DNA from: Alicycliphilus denitrificans K601
GTDB lineage: Bacteria > Pseudomonadota > Gammaproteobacteria > Burkholderiales > Burkholderiaceae_C
Length of the DNA: 64,000 nucleotides
Assembly: GCF_000204645.1 (NCBI RefSeq)
Contig: NC_015423.1
Coordinates: forward strand, 1 to 64,000
Reading direction: 5' to 3'
Notes under the pieces: model-generated
Told to the model about the DNA's origin: nothing
Database searches by the model: none
Seen by the model: the letters and a program-made list of their open reading frames with translations, nothing else
Shown: positions 33,376-41,781 of the stretch, in pieces
Position numbering within the stretch: the stretch's first letter is position 1
How the letters are laid out: each line of letters begins with the position of its first letter
Translations under genes and position numbers: made by a program

Positions 33376-34460
33376 GCGAGCAAGAGGACTACACCTACCC
33401 CGGCACGCACGTTCTCAAGAACAAGGCCGACATCCGCGACCTCGCGGCGCTTCAACGCTTCGAGCGCGGCGCAACGGCCGTTCGCATCCAGGAGCTGCGC
33501 GAAAACCCGGTACGGGGCGAATACGACTTGGCCCACCTTCAGGCGATCCACAAGCAGGTTTTTCGGGATGTCTACGAGTGGGCCGGCGAAGTGCGCAAGG
33601 TGGATATTGCAAAGGGGCCTGCGGGCGACCGAACCCTGTTCACCTTCAAGGAAGACATCCCGCAGAAGGCGCAGGAAATCCAATCCGCGATCAAGGAAGC
33701 CAACTATCTGCGCGGGATGGACAAGGAGCAGTTCAGCGGGAAGATGGCCGAGGTCTATGCCGGCGTGAACGAAATGCACCCCTTCCGCGAAGGGAACGGC
33801 CGCACGACGCGCGAATTCATCGGGCAACTCGCCAAGGATGCGGGCTACCAGCTCGATTACTCCAAGGTCGATAAGCAGACGTGGAACGAGGCCGCCAAGG
33901 AATCCGCGCGCGGCAACCTGGAGCCGGCGCGCGAGGTTTTCTACGAAATCACGACAGTGGAGCGGGCGGTGGCCTTCGACAAGCTGGCCACGCGCGAAGC
34001 TCTGGCCAAGCATCCCGAGCTGGATGGTGCCTACAAGATGCTGCACGACGCCCACCGGGCCGGGCAGGACGCCGCTTACCTGCGGGCAGAAATTTCCAAA
34101 GAGCTGCACAGCGGCCGGCTGGTGGGCGATGGCGTGACGCTGGACGAGTCCAAGCGAGTCATCGACCACGCCGCAGCCTATCGCGGCCTGATGGTGCGGG
34201 ATGCCGAACGGCTTGGCGGGCAATTCAAGGGCGAAGTGGTGGCGGTTTCGTCGCACCACGCGATGCTCCAAGTGGGCGACATGATCGCCGTGCGCTACGA
34301 ACGCGCCAATCTGGATCGTGACCTTGCCGTGGGCGACCGCGTGACGATCCAGTACGACAAGGCGCGCAGCCAAGTCTATGAGCAGGGCAAGGAGCCGGCG
34401 CGGGATCGTGGCGGCAAGGACATGCAGATGGAGCGCGAGCGCGTGCCGACGCCGCGCTGA
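33372..34460 (+). CDS. Fic toxin with C-terminal KfrB-like module
   Basis: This 362-residue protein has an N-terminal Fic domain (about residues 1-190) with the complete catalytic motif H136-PFREGNGRTTR, so it should AMPylate target proteins. Residues 199-362 form a separate module beginning AVAFDKLATREALAKHPELDGAYK and containing GEVVAVSSHHAMLQVGDMIAVRYE, which I read as a KfrB-type domain. The same module ends the zeta-toxin protein encoded 2 kb downstream. In Bartonella VbhT, a Fic domain is followed by a T4SS-secretion domain, so this module may be an export signal. The protein ends in an Arg-rich tail. Its stop codon lies in a P1 palindrome. Confidence 0.9.
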   Translation: MSEQEDYTYPGTHVLKNKADIRDLAALQRFERGATAVRIQELRENPVRGEYDLAHLQAIHKQVFRDVYEWAGEVRKVDIAKGPAGDRTLFTFKEDIPQKAQEIQSAIKEANYLRGMDKEQFSGKMAEVYAGVNEMHPFREGNGRTTREFIGQLAKDAGYQLDYSKVDKQTWNEAAKESARGNLEPAREVFYEITTVERAVAFDKLATREALAKHPELDGAYKMLHDAHRAGQDAAYLRAEISKELHSGRLVGDGVTLDESKRVIDHAAAYRGLMVRDAERLGGQFKGEVVAVSSHHAMLQVGDMIAVRYERANLDRDLAVGDRVTIQYDKARSQVYEQGKEPARDRGGKDMQMERERVPTPR

Positions 34461-34477
34461 CTTTCGCGCGCGAAAGA
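34460..34477. repeat. P1 palindrome overlapping the Fic stop codon
   Basis: ACTTTCGC-GC-GCGAAAGA has one outer mismatch. Its first base is the last base of the Fic TGA stop codon. Confidence 0.68.
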
Positions 34478-34492
34478 CCAACGGAGAAGAAC

Positions 34493-34954
34493 ATGAATCG
34501 AGAAACGCTTGAGCTGCTGGTTTTTGTGGGGATGTGCTTTGCCGCGTCCTACCTGTTGATGCGCGAGTTTCGTGCCTACCTGGATGCCGTCTTCAGCCGT
34601 TCCCCCGGAGAGCTGTGGGCCGATGTCTGGAAGCGCGCTCATGCCGAGCACGACCTGAACCGTAAGGCCCAGCTCGAAATGTTCGGCTCCAAGTGGGCGA
34701 CCGTAGGGGGCCGCTTGCTTGTGGTGGGGCTTGTCATAGCTGGGGTGTGGTTTCTGGCTTTTGTCCCGGCTGCTGCCGTGCTGCTGGCCGTCTATCTGGC
34801 TTGGGGGTTGTACGCCACCCGCAGCCTTGGGCTGACGGCCAACGACGTGTATGCGCGCCTGCTGAAGCGCGACCGCATCACCTACCGCCTGCTGCACGCG
34901 GCCCTGTGGCCGCTCCATGCAAACCAAGCCAAGAACCAATCCGGTAATCAGTGA
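34493..34954 (+). CDS. Membrane protein between the two toxin modules
   Basis: This 153-residue protein has a short N-terminal hydrophobic segment (LLVFVGMCFAASYLLM), a charged helical region and a long hydrophobic pair (LLVVGLVIAGVWFLAFVPAAAVLLAVYLAWGLY). No family is recognised. It sits between the Fic gene and the zeta antitoxin candidate, with small gaps on both sides. It might be an immunity or docking protein for the toxins, but that is inferred from position. Confidence 0.62.
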   Translation: MNRETLELLVFVGMCFAASYLLMREFRAYLDAVFSRSPGELWADVWKRAHAEHDLNRKAQLEMFGSKWATVGGRLLVVGLVIAGVWFLAFVPAAAVLLAVYLAWGLYATRSLGLTANDVYARLLKRDRITYRLLHAALWPLHANQAKNQSGNQ

Positions 34955-34966
34955 GGAATCCAGACC

Positions 34967-35227
34967 ATGACCAATCAACTTTTCAGCCGTGCCGGCGTCC
35001 GCTACGAGGTGGCGCTGGATGTCCTGGGGGCCATCATCGCCCACCACTCCGAAGCCATTGCCGCCGAGCGCGAAAAAGCTACCCCTGACGAGGCCGTGAT
35101 TGCGGCCGCTCAGAAAGCGAAGGACGAGCTGCGCACGATCCGCGAAGACCTCGATCCGAATGCTGACGAGGCCATCGAGCGCGTCATCACTCAGTACGGC
35201 CAGCAGGCCCGCGACCTTTACCAATAA
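34967..35227 (+). CDS. Candidate antitoxin for the zeta-like toxin
   Basis: This 86-residue protein is predicted to be entirely helical (VALDVLGAIIAHHSEAIAAE, AAAQKAKDELRTIREDL, EAIERVITQYGQQA), which suits the three-helix fold of epsilon antitoxins. It ends 17 bp before the zeta-like toxin gene. I see no direct sequence match to epsilon, so the call rests on size, fold and neighbour. Confidence 0.6.
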   Translation: MTNQLFSRAGVRYEVALDVLGAIIAHHSEAIAAEREKATPDEAVIAAAQKAKDELRTIREDLDPNADEAIERVITQYGQQARDLYQ

Positions 35228-35244
35228 GGCAGGAGGGCAGACAA

Positions 35245-36927
35245 ATGGCTGGGGAGGTTTCCAAGTACGCAATGGAGAGCGCCTACAAAGACGTAGAGCG
35301 CGATGCACTGGCAAGAACGACGGCGCAGGAGAATCCGAAGGCGATCCTGTTGGGTGGCCAACCGGGATCGGGTAAATCGGCGCTGGCGGCCGAAGCGATC
35401 CGCGAGCTGCGCGCCAACGGTGGCGCTGTGGTGATCGACGCCGACCGGATGCGCGAGGAAAACCCGCGCTACAAGCAGCTTTCGCGCGAAGACCCCCAGC
35501 ACGCCGCCGACCGAACGCAGAAAGAGGCCGGCGAATGGGCTACCCGCCTCACGCTGGCCGCCGTGGAGAACCGCCGCAATCTGGTGGTGGACGGCACGAT
35601 GCGCAGCCCGGAGAACATCCGGGACTTGACCACTCGCCTGAAGGAACAGGGTTACGAGGTGGAGGCCAGAGTGTTGGCCGTCAACCCGGAAACCTCAGTG
35701 ACCCGCGCACGGCTGCGCTTCGAGGAACAGGTGGCCGAGCGCGGCACCGGGCGGTTCGTCAACAAGGAACAGCACGACAACGCCTACAACGGCATGGTGG
35801 AGTCCGTGCGCGCCTTGGAGCGGGACAAGCTCACCGACTCGGTGCGCGTCTATGACGCCAACCAACGGCAAATCTACGAGAACAGCCAAGAGCGCGGAGA
35901 GTGGAAACGGCGAGCAGCAGCGGTTGATGTGTTGGAGCAGGAGCGCGGGCGCGCCTGGACGCACGCCGAGCGGCGCGATTACGTGTCCGCCCTGGACGAC
36001 ATCAATACGCTGGCCAAGCAGCGGGAAGGTGTGCGCGACAACGTGACCTACACCGTGGGCACCGTGGCCAAGAACGATGCGAAGGACTACAGCAACGTCA
36101 ATGACGCCGCCAGGGCCTTCCGGGATGCCAAGGCTGAAGACCTGCCCTATGTGATCCGCACCGAGCGCCTTCCCAATGGCCGGGAATCGGCCTCGACGCC
36201 GGGGCAGACCACGTACACCGAGAAGGAGGGTGTGCGGGAGTATGGCAAGTACATCGGGGGCAACGACGAGGCCCTGAAGCGGGCCTACGCTGATGCCTTG
36301 CGGCCGGAACAGGAGCGCACCGCGCGGCCGGTGCTGGCCGACCGTGACGAGCTGGCGGCCAAGCTCGAAGCGGCTCGAAACGACTTGGCCCGTTTCGAGC
36401 AGACCCCGGCCTATCAGCGCGCCCAGGCATTCGACCAGCTCACCAAGCGGGAGGCGCTGGAGCGCCACCCGGAGCTGGACGGGGCCTACAAGCAGCTTCA
36501 CGACATCAAGCAGAGCTGGACACCTCAGACCAGTCAAGACCAGCGGGAAACCAGCTACTTCAATGCGCGTGCCGAGCTGTCCGGGCAGCTTCATCGGGGC
36601 CGCGTCCCGGAGGGAAGTGTCACCGTGGATGAATCGCGGCGCGTGATCGACATGGCCGCCAGTCATCGGGGCTTGGTGGTGCGGGATGCGCAAGAACTCA
36701 AGCAGGACGTGAAGGGCGAAGTGGTGGCCACCTCATCGCATCACGCCCTGGTGAAGATGTCCGACATGGTGGCTGTGCGCTACGAGAAGGAAGGGCTGGA
36801 TCGGGATGTCCGGGTAGGCGAGAAAGTGACGATCCAGCACGGCAACGAAAAGAGTCAGGTGTACGAGCAGGGCAAAGAGCCTGCGCGGGAGAACGCGCGG
36901 GACGTGGGCCGGGACATGGGCCGGTAA
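35245..36927 (+). CDS. Zeta-like toxin kinase with C-terminal KfrB-like module
   Basis: This 560-residue protein has a zeta/PezT-type kinase domain in the first ~230 residues: Walker A GQPGSGKS (38-45), VVIDADRMREENPRY, NLVVDGTMRSPENI and RARLRFEEQ. Zeta toxins phosphorylate cell-wall sugar precursors. A middle region (about 240-390) has the segment VIRTERLPNGRESASTPGQTTY. Residues 393-560 are a near copy of the C-terminal module of the Fic toxin. The last residues are Arg/Asp-rich. Two unrelated toxin domains with the same terminal module indicate a common use, perhaps delivery through the conjugation channel. Confidence 0.85.
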   Translation: MAGEVSKYAMESAYKDVERDALARTTAQENPKAILLGGQPGSGKSALAAEAIRELRANGGAVVIDADRMREENPRYKQLSREDPQHAADRTQKEAGEWATRLTLAAVENRRNLVVDGTMRSPENIRDLTTRLKEQGYEVEARVLAVNPETSVTRARLRFEEQVAERGTGRFVNKEQHDNAYNGMVESVRALERDKLTDSVRVYDANQRQIYENSQERGEWKRRAAAVDVLEQERGRAWTHAERRDYVSALDDINTLAKQREGVRDNVTYTVGTVAKNDAKDYSNVNDAARAFRDAKAEDLPYVIRTERLPNGRESASTPGQTTYTEKEGVREYGKYIGGNDEALKRAYADALRPEQERTARPVLADRDELAAKLEAARNDLARFEQTPAYQRAQAFDQLTKREALERHPELDGAYKQLHDIKQSWTPQTSQDQRETSYFNARAELSGQLHRGRVPEGSVTVDESRRVIDMAASHRGLVVRDAQELKQDVKGEVVATSSHHALVKMSDMVAVRYEKEGLDRDVRVGEKVTIQHGNEKSQVYEQGKEPARENARDVGRDMGR

Positions 36928-36942
36928 GCAAGGGAGAAAAAC

Positions 36943-38154
36943 ATGGCGATCTACCAGATTGGCGGGCAATCCATTCATTCAGACGACCCAGCCTTGTCCG
37001 AGCTGCTGGCCAATATCTACAGCTCGCGGGAGCGGCCGCTGTGCCTGTGCCGTACCCCTGGCATTGAAATGTACGTGGCCAAGGTCGATGACAAGTACCT
37101 CATCAAACGGATGCCCAATTCTGGTAGCGGCCACGCCCCGGCCTGCGATTCCTACGAGCCGCCGCCCGAGCTGTCCGGGCTTGGCCAAGTCATTGGCTCC
37201 GCGATCCAGGAGAACCCCGACGAAGGCACCACGGCGCTGAAGTTCGACTTCGCGCTGTCCAAGGGGGCCAGCCGATCCGCGCCGGCACCGAGCGGAAAGG
37301 AGACGGATAGCGTCAAGACCGATGGCAACAAACTGACCCTGCGCGGCACCCTGCATTACCTGTGGGAAGAAGCGGGCTTCAACCGATGGGCACCGACGAT
37401 GGCCGGCAAGCGCAGTTGGTACGTGATCCGCAAGTATCTGCTGCAAGCAGCCGAGGACAAGACTGCAAAAGGCGCGAGCTTGGCCGGAATGCTCTACATG
37501 CCCGAATCGTTCAACGCCGAGAAGAAGAACGAAATCACCCAGCGGCGACTCGCGCAGATGATGCGAATCGCCACGCCCGAGAAGGGCACCCGGCGCTTGA
37601 TGCTGGTGGTGGGGGAGGTGAAGGAACTGGCTCAGTCGCGCTACGGGCACAAGATCGTCCTCAAGCACCTGCCCGATTGCCACTTCATGATGAACGACGA
37701 CATCTACAAGAGGCTGCTCAAGAGATTCGAGGTGGAGCTGGGCCTGTGGGATGCCTTGGAGGGCACCCACCTGATGATGATCGGCACTTTCAGCATCGGC
37801 GCTACCGGCGTGGCCTCGCTGGAGGAAGTCGCGCTGATGTGCGTGACCGAGAACTGGATTCCGTTTGAAAGCACCTTCGAGAAGATGGCGCTCGATGCTC
37901 TGACGCAGCAGAACCGGCGCTTCATGAAAGGGATGCGGTACAACCTGCCTTCCACGCGGCCGCTGGCCTGCGCGGTGGCTTCGGATACCGAGCCGGAGCC
38001 GACCGCCATGTACGTGGTTCCGCCTGGGGCCAGTGAAGACTATGCGGCCGCCGTCGATGAATTGATTGCGGAAAGCAAGCTCCCTTCATGGAAGTGGGTG
38101 GCTGGCGAGGCTCCTATGCCGGCGCTGCCGGCGCTGCCGGAGCACGGCCGATGA
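36943..38154 (+). CDS. DUF1173-family protein
   Basis: This 403-residue protein shows the pattern of the DUF1173 family, including an N-terminal cysteine segment (PLCLCRTPG, HAPACDSYEPP) and a middle region with LWEEAGFNRWAPTMAGKRSWYVIRKYL. The function is unknown; members are found on conjugative plasmids and integrative elements. It follows the zeta toxin gene by 15 bp with a GGGAGA ribosome site and overlaps the HAD gene by ATGA. Confidence 0.75.
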   Translation: MAIYQIGGQSIHSDDPALSELLANIYSSRERPLCLCRTPGIEMYVAKVDDKYLIKRMPNSGSGHAPACDSYEPPPELSGLGQVIGSAIQENPDEGTTALKFDFALSKGASRSAPAPSGKETDSVKTDGNKLTLRGTLHYLWEEAGFNRWAPTMAGKRSWYVIRKYLLQAAEDKTAKGASLAGMLYMPESFNAEKKNEITQRRLAQMMRIATPEKGTRRLMLVVGEVKELAQSRYGHKIVLKHLPDCHFMMNDDIYKRLLKRFEVELGLWDALEGTHLMMIGTFSIGATGVASLEEVALMCVTENWIPFESTFEKMALDALTQQNRRFMKGMRYNLPSTRPLACAVASDTEPEPTAMYVVPPGASEDYAAAVDELIAESKLPSWKWVAGEAPMPALPALPEHGR

Positions 38155-38675
38155 TGAGCGCCCTACTCCGCTTCGTCGGCATTCGCCCGACCGTCGCCCC
38201 GACTTTCGCGCGCGAAAGTCTGCCGGCGACTCAACGCGCAACACGATGGGCGCTTCAGCGTGCTCCCCGTGGCCCCGTCCTGATGCTGGACATCGACGGG
38301 GTTCTACACCCTGGCCAGTCTGGCACGCTGATTTACCTGCCCCTGCTGGAAACATGGCTGCGAACGCATCCCGATGTTGATGTGGTGATTTCGTCCAACT
38401 GGCGCGAGACGCATACGCTGGATGAGCTGCGCAACTTCTTCTCCATCGAGCTGCGCGAGCGCGTTATCGGCTGCACGCCCGTTTTGCCTGATTGCACCAG
38501 GCTGGACGAGATCCTTTGCGTTGTCCGCGAGTACGGCGTCACCCAGTGGGCTGCCCTCGATGACCGCGTGCAGGAATTTCCAGATACACGCCGGCTGGTG
38601 GCCACCGAGTATCTGGACGGACTTACCGGGGAGTCGCTGCTTCAGCTCACCCGCGTGATGTGGGCCGCACCGTGA
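38151..38675 (+). CDS. HAD-like hydrolase (Swiss-army-knife RNA repair type)
   Basis: This 174-residue protein has a HAD motif I, PVLMLDIDGVLHPG, a motif II-like VVISSNWRE and an acidic late motif ALDDRVQEF. The compact size and motif spacing resemble the HAD domain linked to RNA repair proteins. A perfect P1 palindrome encodes residues around TFARESLP near the N-terminus. It overlaps DUF1173 upstream and a 47-residue gene downstream. A phosphatase role is likely; the substrate is not known. Confidence 0.75.
   Translation: MMSALLRFVGIRPTVAPTFARESLPATQRATRWALQRAPRGPVLMLDIDGVLHPGQSGTLIYLPLLETWLRTHPDVDVVISSNWRETHTLDELRNFFSIELRERVIGCTPVLPDCTRLDEILCVVREYGVTQWAALDDRVQEFPDTRRLVATEYLDGLTGESLLQLTRVMWAAP
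38202..38219. repeat. P1 palindrome, perfect, in the HAD gene
   Basis: ACTTTCGC-GC-GCGAAAGT is perfect, with G and C outside extending the dyad to 20 bp. It encodes Thr-Phe-Ala-Arg-Glu-Ser, here not in a signal peptide. Confidence 0.8.
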
Positions 38676-38815
38676 AGGTGTGGAACGCCCTGCTTTGCCT
38701 GTTTGGCATCCATTCGCCGCTGTCCACGCCCATCTATTCGAGCTGGGACGGAACCCAAGTACATGAACGGCGCTGCGCCCGTTGCGGCAAGGTGCTGGGT
38801 CATATTCTCAACTGA
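38672..38815 (+). CDS. Very small zinc-ribbon-like protein
   Basis: This 47-residue gene starts with GTG in an overlap with the HAD stop codon and ends 15 bp before the HU gene. The product is basic and carries RRCARCGKVLGH, a CXXC that with the nearby histidine could bind zinc. There is one more cysteine near the N-terminus. It is too short for a confident family call. Confidence 0.5.
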   Translation: MKVWNALLCLFGIHSPLSTPIYSSWDGTQVHERRCARCGKVLGHILN

Positions 38816-38830
38816 CACACGGAGATTTCC

Positions 38831-39106
38831 ATGAACCGACAAGACCTGATCGACGCCATTGCTGAAGACACCGAAGCATCCAAGGCGGCCACCACGCGCT
38901 TTCTCGATAGCCTCATCACCATCGTACAAAACGAGGTGGCCAAGGGCGGCGCGGTGAAGCTCACCGGCTTTGGCACTTTCGAGAAAGCAGCCGTTGCGGC
39001 GCGCACCGGGCGCAACCCGAAGACCGGCGCGCCGATCAAGATTCCCTCGACCCACAAGCCGAAGTTCACGCCTGGGGCCACGTTCAAGGACTTGGTGAAG
39101 GACTGA
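38831..39106 (+). CDS. HU-family DNA-binding protein
   Basis: This 91-residue protein is a complete HU homologue: N-terminal helices (RQDLIDAIAEDTEASKAATTRFLDSL), GGAVKLTGFGTFE, and the DNA-binding arm around GRNPKTGAPIKIP with the conserved proline. Plasmid-borne HU proteins bend DNA and may lessen the cost of the plasmid to the host nucleoid or assist partition and replication. A GGAGA ribosome site precedes it. Confidence 0.95.
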   Translation: MNRQDLIDAIAEDTEASKAATTRFLDSLITIVQNEVAKGGAVKLTGFGTFEKAAVAARTGRNPKTGAPIKIPSTHKPKFTPGATFKDLVKD

Positions 39107-39109
39107 ACC

Positions 39110-40165
39110 ATGAGCAAACATCCCGACTTGAACGGAACCGCGCTTGCGCTGCTGCGTGCGCTCGACCGTGGCGAAGTGCGGGGCATTCGGGTGCTTTCGG
39201 AACGCGCGGCGGGCCGCCCATTGTGCGGTGCTGTCGATCTGGCCGTGATGCGCGAGTACCTGGGTGAAACCCGCCACCTTATCGACCGCGGCTATCTGTC
39301 GCGCAAGCCTGCCGGCACATCCATCCGACTGTCTCTGACGCGCAAGGGCCGGCGCGCACTCCATCCTGGCACGCCGTTCTGGCCAGCGCCTGTGACTTGG
39401 GCGCTAGGGGCGTCCATGCTTGCCGCTGGCGTAACCGGATGCGCGCCGATGCCTCCCGAGCAACCCCGTGTGCTCCTGATGGGCGCGCCCGTGCTCACCG
39501 GGCTGGCCCAAGTGCGCGATCCACAAACCGGCACCGACTACTTTGTGCCATGCAATCCGTGTGCGGCACCAACGCCCAAGACTCCGATGCTGGGCAGCAC
39601 CGATGCTGCACCAGAGGCGACCGGCAAGGCGGCTGCACGGCCGCAGCCTTCGGTCTTGGCCAAGCTAGACGCCCATACTGTCGCCACACTCGCCATCCGG
39701 GCCGAAGCGGATGCCATCCCGGCCGGCTCCGCCCAGCTCACCGACGACGTGCGCCCCGTGACGGTAGTTGCAGTCGGCCCGGCCACGGCCGCGCCAGTCG
39801 CGGCTACTGCCTCCAGTTCCTTGCGCTCGCTCCCGTTTTCTAGCTCCGTGGCAAATCTGAACGATGAGGCCAAGCGTAATTTGTCCGAGCTGCTGCCACT
39901 GGCCATGACGGCCGAGCGCGTCTTGATCCGTGGCCGCACTGATTCGACCGGCACCGTGGCCGGCAATCGCGCCTTGGCCATCGCAAGAGCTGCGACTGTG
40001 CGCGCCGCGTTTGCCCGTGGTGGCGTTGACCCCCGAAAGCTGAAAGTCTCCTACTGCGTGACCTGCTTTGTCGCCTCGAATGACACCGAGGCTGGGCGCA
40101 GCGCAAACCGGCGCGTAGAGGTTGAGCTGGTGATGCCAGCGCCGGCCGTGGCCTTCAGCAAGTGA
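39110..40165 (+). CDS. Winged-helix/OmpA-like fusion protein
   Basis: This 351-residue protein starts with a soluble region (about residues 1-90, ALLRALDRGEVRGIRVLSERAAG then LIDRGYLSRKPAGTSIRLSLTRKGRRAL) that looks like a winged helix. A hydrophobic segment with a lipobox-like sequence follows (TWALGASMLAAGVTGC), then a Pro/Ala/Thr-rich linker and a C-terminal OmpA-like domain (LIRGRTDSTGTVAGNRALAIARAATV). It starts four bases after the HU gene. Either it is a real membrane-tethered fusion or an upstream regulator has been joined to an OmpA lipoprotein whose own start is GTG near 39391. Confidence 0.75.
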   Translation: MSKHPDLNGTALALLRALDRGEVRGIRVLSERAAGRPLCGAVDLAVMREYLGETRHLIDRGYLSRKPAGTSIRLSLTRKGRRALHPGTPFWPAPVTWALGASMLAAGVTGCAPMPPEQPRVLLMGAPVLTGLAQVRDPQTGTDYFVPCNPCAAPTPKTPMLGSTDAAPEATGKAAARPQPSVLAKLDAHTVATLAIRAEADAIPAGSAQLTDDVRPVTVVAVGPATAAPVAATASSSLRSLPFSSSVANLNDEAKRNLSELLPLAMTAERVLIRGRTDSTGTVAGNRALAIARAATVRAAFARGGVDPRKLKVSYCVTCFVASNDTEAGRSANRRVEVELVMPAPAVAFSK

Positions 40166-40174
40166 AAGCTGGCC

Positions 40175-40993
40175 ATGAGCGCAGATGACCGGGATTGGTA
40201 CCGAGAGCGGGCCGCGAAAACCATGCAGGATCATTACTATGACCCGAAGGTGTTTCGCGGTTCGCGCGAGGTTCGCGCAGACCAACCCCGTATCACCTTT
40301 TTGCAGTTCGTCATCGCCAATGCGCTGCCCTACGCCTTTCTGATTGTCGCGGGCGCGATCTGGCAAATAGCGCATGGGGCGACTCCACACGACGCCCTCT
40401 TGATGACGACCCAATGGCTCAAAGGTTTCGTGTTGAGCCATCCGGTCTTGTGCCTCCTGATGGTAGCCGGTGCGGCCTTCTACATGGCAAGGCCGCGCCT
40501 CGCCGGCATCGCCTATGTCTGGATCGGGATCGGGTTCCTGTGCTTTGTTGCCTTCGACTACTTCGGCAAAAAGCCTGCCGCCACGGCCGCACAACGAGCG
40601 GGCGAGCCGCCGCGCGTGGCCACCATGAGCGTGCCAAAGAATCAGCGCGGGCACTATGAGACGCCGGGCAGCATCAACGGCCAGCCTGTCACCTTCATTG
40701 TGGATACCGGCGCGGGCGTGACATCCGTTCCTGGCTCGCTGGCCAAGCCCTTGGGCATCACATCATGCGAACCTCGCCAGTTCAGCACGGCGGCCGGCGA
40801 GGTCTTCGGATGCGTCGCCACGGTAGCAGAAGTGGTTTTCGGTTCCTTCCGTGCCCATAACGTCCAGGTTGCCGTCATGCCCACCATGAACGGCCCTGCA
40901 TTGCTGGGCATGAACATCCTGGGGATGGTGCAGATCGAGCAACGCGGATCGGCGCTGCTGTTCTCCACCACCCATTTCCGAGAAGACGATTGA
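40175..40993 (+). CDS. Membrane retropepsin-like aspartic protease 1
   Basis: This 272-residue protein has three or four membrane helices in its first ~135 residues, then a clan AA retropepsin-like domain: VTFIVDTGAGVTSVP with the catalytic Asp near residue 177, and the late flap motif LLGMNILG. Members of this family in Proteobacteria are membrane-bound homodimers of poorly known function. Another retropepsin gene is encoded at 42176-42703, but without the multi-helix anchor. The two may act on each other or on envelope proteins such as the intervening exported protein. Confidence 0.82.
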   Translation: MSADDRDWYRERAAKTMQDHYYDPKVFRGSREVRADQPRITFLQFVIANALPYAFLIVAGAIWQIAHGATPHDALLMTTQWLKGFVLSHPVLCLLMVAGAAFYMARPRLAGIAYVWIGIGFLCFVAFDYFGKKPAATAAQRAGEPPRVATMSVPKNQRGHYETPGSINGQPVTFIVDTGAGVTSVPGSLAKPLGITSCEPRQFSTAAGEVFGCVATVAEVVFGSFRAHNVQVAVMPTMNGPALLGMNILGMVQIEQRGSALLFSTTHFREDD

Positions 40994-41019
40994 ACATCAA
41001 GAACAACAAGGAGGAAAAC

Positions 41020-41781
41020 ATGCGTCACCTTCCGCTTTACCTGCTTCTGACCGCTGCGGCCGGCTGCGCCCTACCTGCGCTGGCCAGTTCTGAAGCGGTG
41101 CCCGACGATGCTCCGGCTGCTGTAGCGGCCGCCACGGCCGCCACGGCCGCCGAGGTCAAGGTGGCCATCACCGGGCGCATCGACCTGACTGCTGATCGAG
41201 GGCGCAAAGTCTTCATCGAATTCCTGGCCAGCCCAAAGCTGACGGCCGCCGCGCGGGCTTCGCTGGCCTCCAGCGGCTTCGAGCTGGTGGACACCCGCGA
41301 ACAGGCTGACGTGGTGTACGAGCTGGACGGTGCCTTCCAGGCGCTGCGCCCCGCGACCCGGCGTACCGCCGAGGTTCGCGTGGGCGACTATGCCGAGAAC
41401 CCCGCACCCTTGGCCACCAAAAGCGGCCGGGGCGGCTCCGTGATGCTGTCGCTGAACCCGCTGGCCATGCTGATCGGCACGATTGCATCCAATGTCGGGA
41501 ATGCAACCGGCGCGCAGGACTCGGTGAACGCGGCCACGGCCGGCGACCCGGACGGCAAATGCCTGTCGCGCTGCGAGACGTGGCGCTACCGTCAGCGCAA
41601 TGTCGTCAACCTGACGCGCAAGGAAGGCAGCACGGAACAGAAGTGCTCCGTGCTGGCCACGGCCGAGGATGCCGAGCTGGTGCCGGCGCGACTCATCCAG
41701 TCGTCCCTTGCGGGCTTGCAGGAGGCTGCCGGCTTGATTGTGGCCCTGGGCCTCTCCGCTGATCCTGCTTTGGCGAAATGA
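41020..41781 (+). CDS. Exported Ala-rich protein, unknown
   Basis: This 253-residue protein has a signal sequence (LPLYLLLTAAAGCALPALA), an Ala-rich stretch, then a domain with VFIEFLASPKLTAAARASLASSGFELV and YELDGAFQAL that suggests a curli-assembly or TraT-like lipoprotein fold. There is also a Gly/Asn-rich stretch (AMLIGTIASNVGNATG). The sequence alone does not settle the family. The ATG at 41020 follows AAGGAGG. It lies between the protease and DUF1294 genes and may be an envelope substrate or partner. Confidence 0.65.
   Translation: MRHLPLYLLLTAAAGCALPALASSEAVPDDAPAAVAAATAATAAEVKVAITGRIDLTADRGRKVFIEFLASPKLTAAARASLASSGFELVDTREQADVVYELDGAFQALRPATRRTAEVRVGDYAENPAPLATKSGRGGSVMLSLNPLAMLIGTIASNVGNATGAQDSVNAATAGDPDGKCLSRCETWRYRQRNVVNLTRKEGSTEQKCSVLATAEDAELVPARLIQSSLAGLQEAAGLIVALGLSADPALAK

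Noticed and set aside
38983-38996. CTTTCGAGAAAG in the HU gene as another P1 copy
   Set aside because: It lacks the inner GC pairs of the arms and has different spacing, so it probably arises by chance.
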